A stretch of DNA of 64,000 bases from Tunturibacter empetritectus (GTDB lineage: Bacteria; Acidobacteriota; Terriglobia; Terriglobales; Acidobacteriaceae). Positions 44,221-53,720 of the stretch are shown in pieces (within the stretch, counting starts at the first letter, position 1; every line of letters starts with the position of its first letter). The notes beneath the pieces are model-generated. The model was not told where the DNA came from, did no database searches, and worked only from the letters and a program-made list of their open reading frames with translations. The translations under genes were made by a program, and so were the position numbers. The DNA lies in the NCBI RefSeq assembly GCF_040358985.1, contig NZ_CP132932.1, positions 2,666,001 through 2,730,000 of the forward strand, in the 5' to 3' direction.

Positions 44221-45330
44221 TTATGTCCAAGCCGTGACAGCACTCCCACCGAACACAACCTGTTGGCGCACTGCGGGTGTGAAGAGACTATAGAGCTTCG
44301 GATCGGCATGTGCACTCACTGCATCCAGTGCAGCGCGATGTTCCGGTGAAAGAACGATGTCCAAAGCCACACCATTGTCGGTCACCTGCTCGGCCCGGCT
44401 CACTCCCATCAGAGTCGATGTGACGCCCGGCCTCCCGCAAACCCAGGCCAGCGCCATGCGAGCAGGGCTCTGGCCAGCCTCTCCGGCAACCCGCTTCAGC
44501 TCCTCCACAATCTTCCAGTTGCGTTCCGTAAACAGCGAATTGCCGAAAGGATTTGCTCCATCAAGCCGCTTGTCGCCATCAGGACGTTTCGCGTTCCCTG
44601 TAGCCGCATCTCGTGGCAACCCACCCGCTCGTGGCGCTGCCGCCTCAACGGTCGCGCGGTCGTACTTGCCCGTTAGCAGTCCATAGGCAAGCGGGCTCCA
44701 GGGCACAACTCCCATCCCGAACTCCTTCGCAAGCGGCACATGCTCATCCTCTAGGTCGCGATTTACTAAAGAGTAGAAATACTGCAGGGCGATAGGACCC
44801 GGAAGCCCCCGAACCGTGGCAAGCGTCGCGAGTTTCGCGACATACCAGGCAGGCGCATTCGACATCCCCCAGTAACGGATCTTGCCCGCTCGTACCAGCG
44901 CGGTCATGCTTTCGAGCAACTCCTCGGCAGGCGTAACCGAGTCCCAGACGTGAATCCAGAACAAGTCAACGTAGTCGGTTCGCAGCCGTCTCAGCGAGCC
45001 TTCGAGAGCGGCGTGGAGATGCTTCGCGCCATTCCCGCCCACGTGGACACCCTGGCCTGCCGCAAACCCGGCCTTAGTCGCGACCACGATCTGATCACGC
45101 AACTTCCGCTCAGCGAGGAAGCCACCGAGCATCTCTTCACTGCGGCCCCCAGCGTACACATCCGCCGTGTCGACGAAGTTGCCGCCCGCCTCCACATAGG
45201 CGTTAAACACAGCGCTCGATCCAGCTTCATCCATCCCCCACCGTGCGGTGCCGAAGGTCATGGTGCCAAGAGCGATTGGGCTGACGACGAGGCCGGAACG
45301 GCCAAGAGTGCGATAGTTCGTAAAAGGCAT
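44221..45330 (-). CDS. Aldo/keto reductase
   Basis: 369 residues. The catalytic tetrad is Asp54, Tyr59, Lys86 and His127 (in VDTADVY, VATKAG and WIHVWD). The C-terminal NADPH part contains WSPLAYGLLTGKY. The start is the ATG at 45330, behind AAGGAAACCATT; an upstream frame adds 20 non-AKR residues. A perfect TTGACA-17-TGTACT promoter lies upstream (45362-45390). It is divergent from a TetR-family gene that may regulate it. Confidence 0.88.
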   Translation of the reverse strand: MPFTNYRTLGRSGLVVSPIALGTMTFGTARWGMDEAGSSAVFNAYVEAGGNFVDTADVYAGGRSEEMLGGFLAERKLRDQIVVATKAGFAAGQGVHVGGNGAKHLHAALEGSLRRLRTDYVDLFWIHVWDSVTPAEELLESMTALVRAGKIRYWGMSNAPAWYVAKLATLATVRGLPGPIALQYFYSLVNRDLEDEHVPLAKEFGMGVVPWSPLAYGLLTGKYDRATVEAAAPRAGGLPRDAATGNAKRPDGDKRLDGANPFGNSLFTERNWKIVEELKRVAGEAGQSPARMALAWVCGRPGVTSTLMGVSRAEQVTDNGVALDIVLSPEHRAALDAVSAHADPKLYSLFTPAVRQQVVFGGSAVTAWT

Positions 45331-45361
45331 AATGGTTTCCTTAGTGTTCGCTATGAAAATA

Positions 45362-45390
45362 AGTACACTCCGCTTGCAAGATGATGTCAA
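45362..45390 (-). promoter_or_regulatory. Promoter of the aldo/keto reductase gene
   Basis: Minus-strand TTGACA (45385-45390) and TGTACT (45362-45367), 17 bases apart, about 32 bases before the start codon. The whole divergent gap is 80 bases, so the two genes share control DNA. Confidence 0.6.
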
Positions 45391-45410
45391 GGTGTTTAAT
45401 AGTAATAACT

Positions 45411-46031
45411 ATGAAAACGCTTCAGCAAACAGCTAGGCGCAAGCCTGGAAGGCCGTTGGGGTTTGATCGCGAAGCAGCGTTGCACCAGGCGATGCTGCTC
45501 TTCTGGCAGCACGGATATGAAGCAACCTCTGTGAACGATCTGACCAAAGCTATGGGGATCACCCCGCCCTCCCTCTACACCGCCTTCGGTGACAAGAAGC
45601 AACTCTTCCTGGATGCCGTTCATCGCTATGTCTCCGGCCCGGTGACTTCAAAGTCGATCATCGAGGAAGCCCCTACGGCACGGGCGGCGGCAGCCGGTTT
45701 GCTGCATGCTGCCACGATCGGCTTCACGGACGAAGCCACTCCTGCAGGATGTCTGCTGGCAAGTTCGGCCATCAGCTGCTCGCCTGTCGCGGCCGATGTG
45801 CAGAAGGCTCTGTCCCGGATTCGAATCCGCATCGAGAAGCGTCTTCGAGACAAAATACTTCAAGATCAGAGAGTAGGAAAGCTGACGCCAAAGATCGACG
45901 CAGACGCCCTGGCCGGTCACATCATGGCCGTCATTCAAGGCATGTCCACCTTGGCTCGCGACGGTTCCAATCGGGAAAAGCTGTCCTCTGTCGCCGCTGT
46001 AGCGATGTTGGCGTGGCCAACCTCAAACTAG
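45411..46031 (+). CDS. TetR-family regulator
   Basis: 206 residues. Helix-turn-helix in the N-terminal third (GYEATSVNDLTKAMGITPPSLYTAFGDKKQLF). The C-terminal ligand domain has two Cys close together (ATPAGCLLASSAISCSP). The ATG at 45411 is the start where the TetR domain begins; ten in-frame codons upstream overlap the neighbouring control DNA. Divergent from the aldo/keto reductase with an 80-bp gap, so it probably regulates that gene. Ligand unknown. Confidence 0.88.
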   Translation: MKTLQQTARRKPGRPLGFDREAALHQAMLLFWQHGYEATSVNDLTKAMGITPPSLYTAFGDKKQLFLDAVHRYVSGPVTSKSIIEEAPTARAAAAGLLHAATIGFTDEATPAGCLLASSAISCSPVAADVQKALSRIRIRIEKRLRDKILQDQRVGKLTPKIDADALAGHIMAVIQGMSTLARDGSNREKLSSVAAVAMLAWPTSN

Positions 46032-46110
46032 ACCACAACAAGGACTACGACAAGAAAAAAGGGCAGGCCCGAAGACCCGCCATCTTTTCCAAATCCATCC
46101 AGAAGAAAAT

Positions 46111-47283
46111 CTAGTGGGAAGCCAACTGCTTCACCCCAGCCTGCTCCGCCAGCGCAGCGGCCTTGTCGGTCTTCTCCCACGTAAAGCCCTCTCCCTTGCG
46201 GCCGAAGTGACCATACGCAGCCGTCGCCTTGAAGATCGGCTTGCGCAGATCGAGCCCTTCGATGATGCCCTTCGGCGTCAGCGAGAAGTTCTTCCGCACC
46301 AGATCCTCCAACTTCGACTCGTCAATCTTGCCCGTGCCAAACGTATCCACCAACACGCTCACCGGCTCAGCCACACCAATCGCGTAGGCCAGTTGCACCT
46401 CGCAGCGATCCGCCAGCCCAGCTGCGACGATGTTCTTCGCCACATACCGCGCCATATAAGCCGCCGAACGGTCCACCTTCGTCGCATCCTTACCGCTGAA
46501 CGCTCCGCCGCCATGCCGTCCCATGCCGCCATACGTGTCCACGATGATCTTCCGGCCCGTCAAACCCGTATCGCCCATCGGTCCGCCGACCACAAACCGC
46601 CCCGTCGGATTGATGTGGTACTTCGTATCCTGGTCCAGCAGCGCCGCAGGAATCACAGCCTGAATCACGTGCTTCAAAATATCCCCGCGCAGCTCTTCGT
46701 TCCCAACGTTCTCAGCATGCTGGGTCGAGATCACAACCGCATCCACCCGCTTCGGCTTATTGTCCGCGTCATACTCCACCGTCACCTGGCTCTTGCCATC
46801 GGGCCGCAGGTAAGCCATCAGGCCATTCTTGCGAACCTCGCTCAACCGGTACGCCAGCTTGTGCGCCAGCGAGATCGGCGTCGGCATCAGCTCCGGCGTC
46901 TCGTTCGTCGCATACCCGAACATCATGCCCTGGTCGCCCGCTCCGCCCGTATCCACGCCCATCGCGATATCGCCCGACTGCTTATTGATCGTCGAGATCA
47001 CCGAGCAGGTATTCGAGTCGAACCCATACAGCGCATTGTCATACCCAATCGCGGCAACCGTGCCCCGCACCAGGCTCTGAAAATCGACATAAGCCTTCGT
47101 CGTAATCTCCCCGGCGATCACCACCAGACCCGTACAGGTCAGCGTCTCGCACGCCACGCGGCTATAGGGATCCTGCGCCAGACAGGCGTCCAGAATCGCA
47201 TCGGAGATCTGATCGGCAATCTTATCCGGATGCCCCTCAGTGACAGACTCACTCGTAAACAGAAAACGGTCGCGTTTAGCCAA
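46111..47283 (-). CDS. metK: S-adenosylmethionine synthetase
   Basis: 390 residues. Conserved regions: [17 protein letters not shown], the [12 protein letters not shown] stretch, [24 protein letters not shown] and GGGAFSGKD. Makes S-adenosylmethionine from methionine and ATP. The start is TTG at 47283, not an ATG: GGAGG sits four bases before it, and the next residues are [11 protein letters not shown]. No SAM riboswitch was recognised upstream. The end lies 80 bases from the TetR gene. Together with ahcY it completes part of the methyl cycle in this window. Confidence 0.97.
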   Translation of the reverse strand: MAKRDRFLFTSESVTEGHPDKIADQISDAILDACLAQDPYSRVACETLTCTGLVVIAGEITTKAYVDFQSLVRGTVAAIGYDNALYGFDSNTCSVISTINKQSGDIAMGVDTGGAGDQGMMFGYATNETPELMPTPISLAHKLAYRLSEVRKNGLMAYLRPDGKSQVTVEYDADNKPKRVDAVVISTQHAENVGNEELRGDILKHVIQAVIPAALLDQDTKYHINPTGRFVVGGPMGDTGLTGRKIIVDTYGGMGRHGGGAFSGKDATKVDRSAAYMARYVAKNIVAAGLADRCEVQLAYAIGVAEPVSVLVDTFGTGKIDESKLEDLVRKNFSLTPKGIIEGLDLRKPIFKATAAYGHFGRKGEGFTWEKTDKAAALAEQAGVKQLASH

Positions 47284-47340
47284 AACTCCTCCAAAGAGTA
47301 CCTGCCCGGACACTTAGCCCGGAGCAGCATGCATCCCTTC

Positions 47341-47370
47341 ATTTTACCCGCGCAAAGGTCAACCGGGCAA
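47341..47370 (-). promoter_or_regulatory. Candidate metK promoter
   Basis: Minus-strand TTGCCC (47365-47370) and TAAAAT (47341-47346), 18 bases apart; transcript start would be about 50 bases before the TTG start codon. Confidence 0.4.
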
Positions 47371-47558
47371 AGAGACACATCCATCGGCGTCGGACGATCA
47401 TTCAACGGCCATATTCTGCATCAAGCGGTCAGCATCAGGCGGCAACGCCGCGCCCGTTTATCGTAGGGAACTCCACGAAACACTCATCCTGCCCACCCAG
47501 ACCCGAAACTGAATGCAAGCTTCCCGCAACTCTTCTGGATCGAGCTAAAGGAATCGCG

Positions 47559-47975
47559 CTACGGGATCAATCGTCCATGCAGAGCGAACTTCCACACCGC
47601 CCAGCCCAGAACCCCCAGCATCGTCACCATGGAGCCAACGCCCATCCAGCGCATGTTCGTCTTTTGCCCGCCGCCGCTTCGGTTTCGCCGTACATTCTCA
47701 GCAAACTCCGTCCAGTCGGTATTTTGGCTATCTGCTCCGCTCTCCCGCAGACTAGCCTCGAATCGTTCCATCCACGGCGACTCCTCCAGTCCCACCGCCG
47801 TCAGATAGCCGCGAACAATACCTTTTCGGAAGACCCCACCAGGCAGCTCGCCATACTCCCCGGCCTCCAGCGCCTCCAGATGGCGCAGCGAAACCTTGGT
47901 CTCCGTGGAGACCCGCTCCATCGAGACCTGCCGTCTCTCGCGCTCCCTTCGTAGCTCGACGCCGAATCGTTCCAT
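47559..47975 (-). CDS. RodZ-like helix-turn-helix membrane protein
   Basis: 138 residues. The N-terminal 70 residues are a cytoplasmic helix-turn-helix of the RodZ kind (SMERVSTETKVSLRHLEALE and GGVFRKGIVRGYLTAVGL). A Ser/Glu/Asn-rich stretch follows, then one membrane helix (about residues 112-132, MGVGSMVTMLGVLGWAVWKF) and a short periplasmic tail. Longer RodZ proteins link MreB to the membrane; this one lacks the large periplasmic domain. The start is the ATG at 47975 with ACGGAAG upstream. Its partner is unclear. Confidence 0.72.
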   Translation of the reverse strand: MERFGVELRRERERRQVSMERVSTETKVSLRHLEALEAGEYGELPGGVFRKGIVRGYLTAVGLEESPWMERFEASLRESGADSQNTDWTEFAENVRRNRSGGGQKTNMRWMGVGSMVTMLGVLGWAVWKFALHGRLIP

Positions 47976-48318
47976 TTGGCTTCCGTCTAACTCTAATCGG
48001 CGCGAACCGCCACAACTCCAGTCCAACGCACGTTAATTGATCGAAGAATAGACCTGAGCATTTGTCAAAGTCAAAGCCACTTTTGGGGGATGCTCTACTC
48101 GCCTACCCCATTGGAACCATGGTACTTAGAACGGTTACTTCCCGGTGATCCCCCATACTCCCCTTAAGTGGGATAGCTTTGACGATCCCCCGGCCAATCG
48201 CTATCATCGCTGGTGAAGCCTCGATCCAGTTCTTCCAAAGCTTTTTGACGATCACCCGCACGCTTCGCACCTGCCAGCACACGCCTCGCGGAATCGACCC
48301 GATTGAGAAAGAGAATGA

Positions 48319-49845
48319 GTGCGCCTCCCATTTCCTGAACGCATTCCGATCGTCCCCGTATTCTTCTTTGCGGTGACCCTCATGGTCATCCAGCTCGCTC
48401 AAGGCACCAGCCCTACCTTCGTGCTCTGCTGCTTCTTCTATATTCTCGTCGCTACGCATGCCTTCAACGTCGCAGGAGGATTCACCCGAACCTCCGGAGC
48501 CTTCATCTTCTTCAACTCCGTCCTCGGCGTCATCGTCGGCCTTTGCATGAAGGCGTACCTCGACGAAGCGGCAGACTCCAATCTCTTTGACCCCGAGCTC
48601 ACCATCCGGGTTCTACTCGCCGGCATGTGCATGATGCTGGTCGCCGTCTACTTCACCAAAAGATCCGCCCCACGGCATGCGCTCCTGGGAAAGATGGTCT
48701 CCGACGCCAAGATGCAGACAGCCACCGTCGGCAGTCTCATCGCGGGCGTCCTGCTCCAAATCGCCTTTGTCGTCTTCCCCGCCGGCAGCGGATCGGTCCT
48801 CAGCGCTCTCAACCAGCTCAATCGTTTCTGGTCCCTGGCGGTCGTCCTGGGGGTCATCAACACCATCCGCCGCAGCGGCGGAAAGCGCAGCGTCAATCTG
48901 CCGGTTCTGCTCGCCGGATCTTTCATGTTCGCCTTCGGCGTCCTGGGCTTTTCCAAAGAAGGCATGTTATCCCCCTTTGCCTGCTGGCTCCTGGCGATAG
49001 CTTCTCAGAAGTACAAACTCAATCGAGCGCAGATTCTCGGCGGAATTCTCGTCACCATCTTTATCTTCCGGTACCTGGTCCCCTATGCCCAATATGGAAG
49101 AACCTATCGAGAAGAAAATGGCGGCGTCAGCATCTCCACAGTGTTCTCTCTCCTTTCCAATCTCGGGTACGTCCGCGAACAATACCTCCTGACCTCCGCC
49201 GGCTCCTACGATGAACGCATCCTCGGCTACTACAACAACTCCCAGGGATTCTTTGACCGCCTTGAGATGATCTCGATCGACGACGCTCTCATCAACCACA
49301 CAGCGCAGTTCGGAAACTTTGGCATCTACCCCATCGTTGAAGCCTTCGAGAATCTCGTCCCCCACTTTATCTGGCCCAATAAACCCGCATTGCTGGCCGG
49401 AAATATCTACGCCCACGAGGTTGGCCTTCTAGGCGAAAACGACGAATCCACCGGCGTATCGTTCTCCTCCACCGCCACCGCCTTCCATCTCATCGGATGG
49501 AAGGGCATCTTCCTCCTCGCACCGGCCATCTGGTTCCTCCTCTTCTTCGTCTTCGAATCCCTCTGCGGAGATACGCGAGAGACCCCATGGGGACTTCTGG
49601 TCCTGGTCCTCTACACCCACACCGCTCCAGAAGGCGACATCGGCAACATGGTCTACACAGCAACCTACGCGGCCTTCGGTATCGTCTTTGCCGCGGTTGT
49701 CGGCGCCTACATTGCTCCTCTTATCGGGACCCTCTTTATCGGACCCGAGGGCATCGAACTCCGCCGCGGAGCCTCGATTCGAAGCATCGCCGGCCGGCTG
49801 CTCCTCCCGCCGCCGCCAAAGCCGGATCAGAATCCCGCCTCTTGA
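48319..49845 (+). CDS. Polysaccharide-polymerase-like multi-span membrane protein
   Basis: 508 residues with about 10-12 membrane helices and a large periplasmic loop between roughly residues 260 and 370 (YGRTYREENGGVSIS, YYNNSQGFF, PHFIWPNKPALLAGN). This layout resembles O-antigen polymerases and ligases. No catalytic motif can be named with certainty. GTG start at 48319. Its neighbours are a permease (49919) and, further right, glycosyltransferase and acyltransferase genes, which fits an envelope-polysaccharide role. The gap 48027-48318 holds no gene. Confidence 0.6.
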   Translation: MRLPFPERIPIVPVFFFAVTLMVIQLAQGTSPTFVLCCFFYILVATHAFNVAGGFTRTSGAFIFFNSVLGVIVGLCMKAYLDEAADSNLFDPELTIRVLLAGMCMMLVAVYFTKRSAPRHALLGKMVSDAKMQTATVGSLIAGVLLQIAFVVFPAGSGSVLSALNQLNRFWSLAVVLGVINTIRRSGGKRSVNLPVLLAGSFMFAFGVLGFSKEGMLSPFACWLLAIASQKYKLNRAQILGGILVTIFIFRYLVPYAQYGRTYREENGGVSISTVFSLLSNLGYVREQYLLTSAGSYDERILGYYNNSQGFFDRLEMISIDDALINHTAQFGNFGIYPIVEAFENLVPHFIWPNKPALLAGNIYAHEVGLLGENDESTGVSFSSTATAFHLIGWKGIFLLAPAIWFLLFFVFESLCGDTRETPWGLLVLVLYTHTAPEGDIGNMVYTATYAAFGIVFAAVVGAYIAPLIGTLFIGPEGIELRRGASIRSIAGRLLLPPPPKPDQNPAS

Positions 49846-49850
49846 CATCT

Positions 49851-49896
49851 GTCCTGCCGGACGGGATCCCTGCGCGGGAGGCCCGTCCGGCAGGAC
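49851..49896. repeat. Family A palindromic element, minimal form
   Basis: A perfect 15-bp inverted repeat GTCCTGCCGGACGGG / CCCGTCCGGCAGGAC with a 16-base loop, directly between the polymerase-like gene and the permease. Confidence 0.85.
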
Positions 49897-49918
49897 ATTC
49901 CCATACACTGGTACAAGC

Positions 49919-51010
49919 ATGAACAAATTAGTCGTCGGCAATCTGGTCCATCGCCCCCTCCGCTCGCTCATCAGCTGCCTCGCCATCGCCATCGAGGTCA
50001 TCATGATCCTCTCCATCACCGCAATCCTCATGGGCAAACTCAACGGCTTCAAGACCCGCCAGAACGGCATCGGCATGGACATGTTCGTCCGCCCCAACAC
50101 CGCCAGCAACCTCATCGGCATGAGCCCCGCCGGAGCCTCCATCAAGGTCGCTGACATCCTCGCCAAAGTCCCCCACGTCATCGTCTCCGCCCCCGTCAAC
50201 GTCCAGATCAACAGCTCCCTCGACACCATCTACGGCATCGACTTCAAGAGCTTCGACGCCCTTCTCCCCTTCGTCTTTCTCTCCGGCACCCCCTTCCAGG
50301 GCCCCGACGACGTCATCCTCGACGACTACGCCGCCGCCGGCAAAAAGGTCGGCGACCCCATCAGCATCCTCAACCACCCCTTCCGCATCTGCGGCATCGT
50401 CGCCCACGGCAAAGGCGGCCGCAAGTTCGTCCCCATCGACACCATGGGCGCACTCACCGGCACCGAGGGCAAAGCCACCATGTTCTACCTCCGCACCGAG
50501 GACCAGCCGAAGTACCAGGACGAAGTCCGCAAAGACATCCTTGCCACCCCCGGCATGAGCACCTACAACGTCGCCACCGCCGAAGAGTACCTCTCCTCCA
50601 TCTCACCCGACCGCCTCCCCGGCTTCAACATCGGCCTCCAGGTCGTCATCGGCATCGCCGTCATCATCGGCTTCCTCGTCATCTTTCAGTCCATGTACAC
50701 CGCCGTCATGGAGCGCACCCGCGAGATCGGCATCCTCAAATCCATGGGAGCCTCCCGCTCCTACATCGTAGGCATCGTTCTCCGCGAGACCGGCGTCCTC
50801 GCCACCATCGGTATCGTGATCGGCATCGCAGCCAGCTTTGCTCTCAGTGCCGCGCTCGAGTCCCGCTTCCCCACACTCGACTTCGTCATCAACGTCCCCT
50901 ACGTCTGGAAGGCCACCCTTATAGCCTTCATAGGAGCTCTGCTGGGCGCACTCTACCCAGCCCTAAAAGCCGCCAGCAAAGACCCCATCGACGCCCTCTC
51001 CTACGAGTAA
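49919..51010 (+). CDS. FtsX/MacB-type ABC transporter permease
   Basis: 363 residues. One membrane helix at the N-terminus (about 15-40), a large periplasmic domain (residues 50-235), then three membrane helices with the FtsX-type motif MERTREIGILKSMGASRSYI. This is the MacB/FtsX/LolC permease fold. No ATP-binding subunit is next to it, nor an adaptor, so its partner is elsewhere. The start is the ATG at 49919; the frame continues upstream over the palindrome. Could export lipoproteins, peptides or act in mechanotransmission. Confidence 0.83.
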   Translation: MNKLVVGNLVHRPLRSLISCLAIAIEVIMILSITAILMGKLNGFKTRQNGIGMDMFVRPNTASNLIGMSPAGASIKVADILAKVPHVIVSAPVNVQINSSLDTIYGIDFKSFDALLPFVFLSGTPFQGPDDVILDDYAAAGKKVGDPISILNHPFRICGIVAHGKGGRKFVPIDTMGALTGTEGKATMFYLRTEDQPKYQDEVRKDILATPGMSTYNVATAEEYLSSISPDRLPGFNIGLQVVIGIAVIIGFLVIFQSMYTAVMERTREIGILKSMGASRSYIVGIVLRETGVLATIGIVIGIAASFALSAALESRFPTLDFVINVPYVWKATLIAFIGALLGALYPALKAASKDPIDALSYE

Positions 51011-51102
51011 CCCGATCAGCCAAACTACGTCTCCGCCACAAACCGCGTAGACTCTCTTCACAGGCGATCTTTGCATTCGCAGGCGCTGAAACGCGGTGAA
51101 GC

Positions 51103-51783
51103 ATGCGACTCCCGCTTTTAATTCTGCACATCCTCGGTGGCAGCATTGGCTTGCTGTCCGGCACCTTTGCCATTGCCGTCCGCAAAGGCAGCCGACTACA
51201 TCGTGCCTCGGGAAACGTCTTCACCATCGCGATGCTGACCTTGGCGTCGAGCGGCTTCTGTCTCGCTATACTCAAATCGCAGCGTGGCAACATCATCGGT
51301 AGCATCGTCACCTTTTACATGATTACCACCGCATGGCTTGCCGGCCGTCGCAGAAACATAGGCCAGCCTGATTGGGCCGCGCTCTTCGTCGGCCTCGGTG
51401 GAGCAGCCGCCGTCATCACGCTCGGCGTCCTTACCCGCCACCACCCCGACAAAAACGCCCCCGCAGGCATGTGCTTCTTCTTCGGCGTCGTCCTCCTGCT
51501 TGCTGCCGCCGGAGACATCCGTATGCTCACTCGAGGCGGAATCGCCGGGCGACAGCGCATCACGCGTCACCTCTGGCGCATGTGCTTTGGACTCTTTATC
51601 GCCACTGGCTCTTTCTTCCTCGGCCAGCAACAGGTCTTTCCCGCTTTCCTGCGCGGCTCTACCTTCCTCACCATCCTCGCCGTCCTGCCCTTCCCATTGA
51701 TGATCTATTGGCTCGTCCGCGTCCGTTTCAGCAAGGCTTACAAAGTACAACCCCCACCCACGCCGATGCCCGCGACTCCTTGA
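51103..51783 (+). CDS. DUF2306-like membrane protein
   Basis: 226 residues with seven or so hydrophobic segments and a Pro-rich tail. The N-terminus MRLPLLILHILGGSIGLLSG and the pattern GSRLHRASGNVFT are typical of DUF2306/DUF420-like proteins, whose role is unknown. Its residues RLHR and RHLWRMCFGL may bind haem or metal by His, but that is inference. GGTGAAGC precedes the ATG. It stands between the permease and a hydrolase. Confidence 0.7.
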   Translation: MRLPLLILHILGGSIGLLSGTFAIAVRKGSRLHRASGNVFTIAMLTLASSGFCLAILKSQRGNIIGSIVTFYMITTAWLAGRRRNIGQPDWAALFVGLGGAAAVITLGVLTRHHPDKNAPAGMCFFFGVVLLLAAAGDIRMLTRGGIAGRQRITRHLWRMCFGLFIATGSFFLGQQQVFPAFLRGSTFLTILAVLPFPLMIYWLVRVRFSKAYKVQPPPTPMPATP

Positions 51784-52035
51784 AGCTTCCAATGCATCAG
51801 TGTCAGCAAAAAGCCCTCGGCATTCCCCACCGCCACCATGCCACTCGCCTCTGATTTTGCCGTCTGTGCCTGTTTGCAACAGCCATCGCTTCTGTCTACT
51901 TCAAGGGTTGAGACAGCACATCTTTCGGCTCTGATAATCTCTCGGACCGGAACAGTAAAAATGCCACCTTTCCAAAGATCATCGCATCACAACTCTGTTC
52001 AGCACACGCTTCGCATAAATCAAGGAGCAACTCCC

Positions 52036-52860
52036 ATGAGCGAGATCAGGACCAAAGACGGAACATCGATTTACTTCAAGGACTGGGGCACTGGACAGCC
52101 CATCGTATTTAGCCATGGCTGGCCCCTCTCCGCCGACGACTGGGACACCCAGATGATGTTCTTCCTCAATCACGGCTATCGCGTCATCGCCCATGACCGC
52201 CGCGGCCACGGACGCTCCAGCCAGGGAGCCGACGGCCACGACATGGATCACTACGCCGACGATCTTGCAGCGCTGACCGCCCATCTCGATCTGAAGAACG
52301 CCATCCACGTCGGACACTCCACCGGCGGCGGCGAAGTAGTGCGCTATCTGGGACGGCACGGAGAGAGCCGCGTGGCCAAGGCTGCGATCATCAGCGCGGT
52401 GCCGCCGCTCATGGTCAAGACAGCGGCCAATCCGGGAGGCCTTCCCAAGGAGGTCTTCGACGGATTTCAGGCCCAGCTCGCCGCCAATCGTTCGCAGTTC
52501 TATCGCGACATCGCCGCCGGTCCCTTCTACGGCTACAACCGCCCCGGCGCGAAATCCTCCGAGGCGGTCATCGACAACTGGTGGCGCCAGGGCATGATGG
52601 GCGGCGCCAAGGCGCACTACGACGGCATCGTCGCCTTCTCCCAAACCGACTTCACCGAGGACCTGAAGAAGATCACGGTACCAGTGCTGGTGATGCACGG
52701 CGAAGACGATCAGATTGTGCCATTCGCCGACGCCGGTCCCCTCTCAGCGAAGCTGCTCAAAAACTCTAAGTCGAAGTTCTATCCAGGATTCCCGCACGGT
52801 ATGCCTACTACCAATGCGGAGACGATCAACGCAGATCTACTCGCGTTTCTCAAGGGATGA
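52036..52860 (+). CDS. Alpha/beta hydrolase of the non-haem chloroperoxidase type
   Basis: 274 residues. The catalytic triad is Ser95 (GHSTGGG), Asp225 (HGEDDQIVP) and His254 (FPHGMP). The closest well-known relatives are cofactor-free haloperoxidases/esterases, which perhydrolyse or hydrolyse small esters. The ATG at 52036 follows AAGGAGCAACTCCC; the frame extends upstream without homology. No signal peptide. The 252-base gap to the next gene has no gene. Confidence 0.9.
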   Translation: MSEIRTKDGTSIYFKDWGTGQPIVFSHGWPLSADDWDTQMMFFLNHGYRVIAHDRRGHGRSSQGADGHDMDHYADDLAALTAHLDLKNAIHVGHSTGGGEVVRYLGRHGESRVAKAAIISAVPPLMVKTAANPGGLPKEVFDGFQAQLAANRSQFYRDIAAGPFYGYNRPGAKSSEAVIDNWWRQGMMGGAKAHYDGIVAFSQTDFTEDLKKITVPVLVMHGEDDQIVPFADAGPLSAKLLKNSKSKFYPGFPHGMPTTNAETINADLLAFLKG

Positions 52861-53112
52861 GCGTCTTAAGATAGGAGCGTCTTTGAGGGGTCGTGATTCA
52901 AAAGCCCCCCAGATTCCGGGCAAGTGACGTCTAACCGGAGATAATCGGGTCACTCCCCTTTGCCGACCATCCGGAAGTGGATGACCGGTATCCGCCTTTC
53001 GTTCTTGTATCCGCTAATTGGCGATCTTCCATCAAGTGATCTCTCTCCTTTGCTGTTGTGAGTCCTGCGTGTTATTTTCGCCGCGTACTCGGATTGGTCT
53101 GGCGGGAGTTCT

Positions 53113-53703
53113 ATGAAGCACGCCGTCCTTGGTCTTCGCGTCCACTCCGGATGGACCGCTCTTGTCGCGATATCGCTTGAAGACGGCTCTCCGCTGGTGC
53201 TTCTGCGTGAGCACCCTCACCTCGTCAAAACCTTCACTTATGAACTTCGTCAGCCCTATCACACCGCTGGAAAAAGACCGCCTGCCGAGGCCCCCGGCTT
53301 TATCTCGGGCGTGCGCGCCGAAGCAAGACGTCTCGCATATCGAGCCATCCAGTCTGCACAGGGGAACCTTCACCTGCAAGGATATGAGCTCAAGCGCTGC
53401 TGTCTTCTTCTAGCCTCCGGAAGGCCGCTTCCGGGTCTACCTCAAATCCTGGCGTCTCATGCGTTGATTCACGCTGCGGATGGGGAACTTTTCCGCGAAG
53501 CACTGCTCCACGCGAGCAAGCGGTGCGGCGTCGAGACGTTCACTGCGAAAGAGAGCGAACTGCTCGAACGGGCCGTGCATGCCCTTCACCTGCAACCTGA
53601 TGAGCTTGCCCGTCGCCTCGCCGATCTAGGCCGCCCGCTTGGTGTCCCGTGGTCACAGGACGAGAAGTTCGCTGCGCTTGTCGCTTGGCTTTCTCTCTTG
53701 TAG
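53113..53703 (+). CDS. Conserved protein of unknown function
   Basis: 196 residues, soluble, no signal peptide. N-terminus MKHAVLGLRVHSGWTALVAI. The stretch LASHALIHAADGELFREALLHA (near residues 115-135, in parts) is Ala/His/Glu rich and helical, and the C-terminus ends KFAALVAWLSLL. No known motif was recognised. It is convergent with a membrane gene 18 bases away. A real gene by length and codon use; function unknown. Confidence 0.7.
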   Translation: MKHAVLGLRVHSGWTALVAISLEDGSPLVLLREHPHLVKTFTYELRQPYHTAGKRPPAEAPGFISGVRAEARRLAYRAIQSAQGNLHLQGYELKRCCLLLASGRPLPGLPQILASHALIHAADGELFREALLHASKRCGVETFTAKESELLERAVHALHLQPDELARRLADLGRPLGVPWSQDEKFAALVAWLSLL

Positions 53704-53720
53704 GACCAACGCACGGCATC

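Noticed and set aside
46114..47466. Long plus-strand frame opposite metK
   Set aside because: Antisense to metK, Arg/His/Leu-rich, no ribosome-binding site or recognisable motif.
47314..47558. SAM riboswitch upstream of metK
   Set aside because: I looked for known SAM-I/II/SAH-like folds by eye and did not see the conserved elements; only a promoter-like pair.
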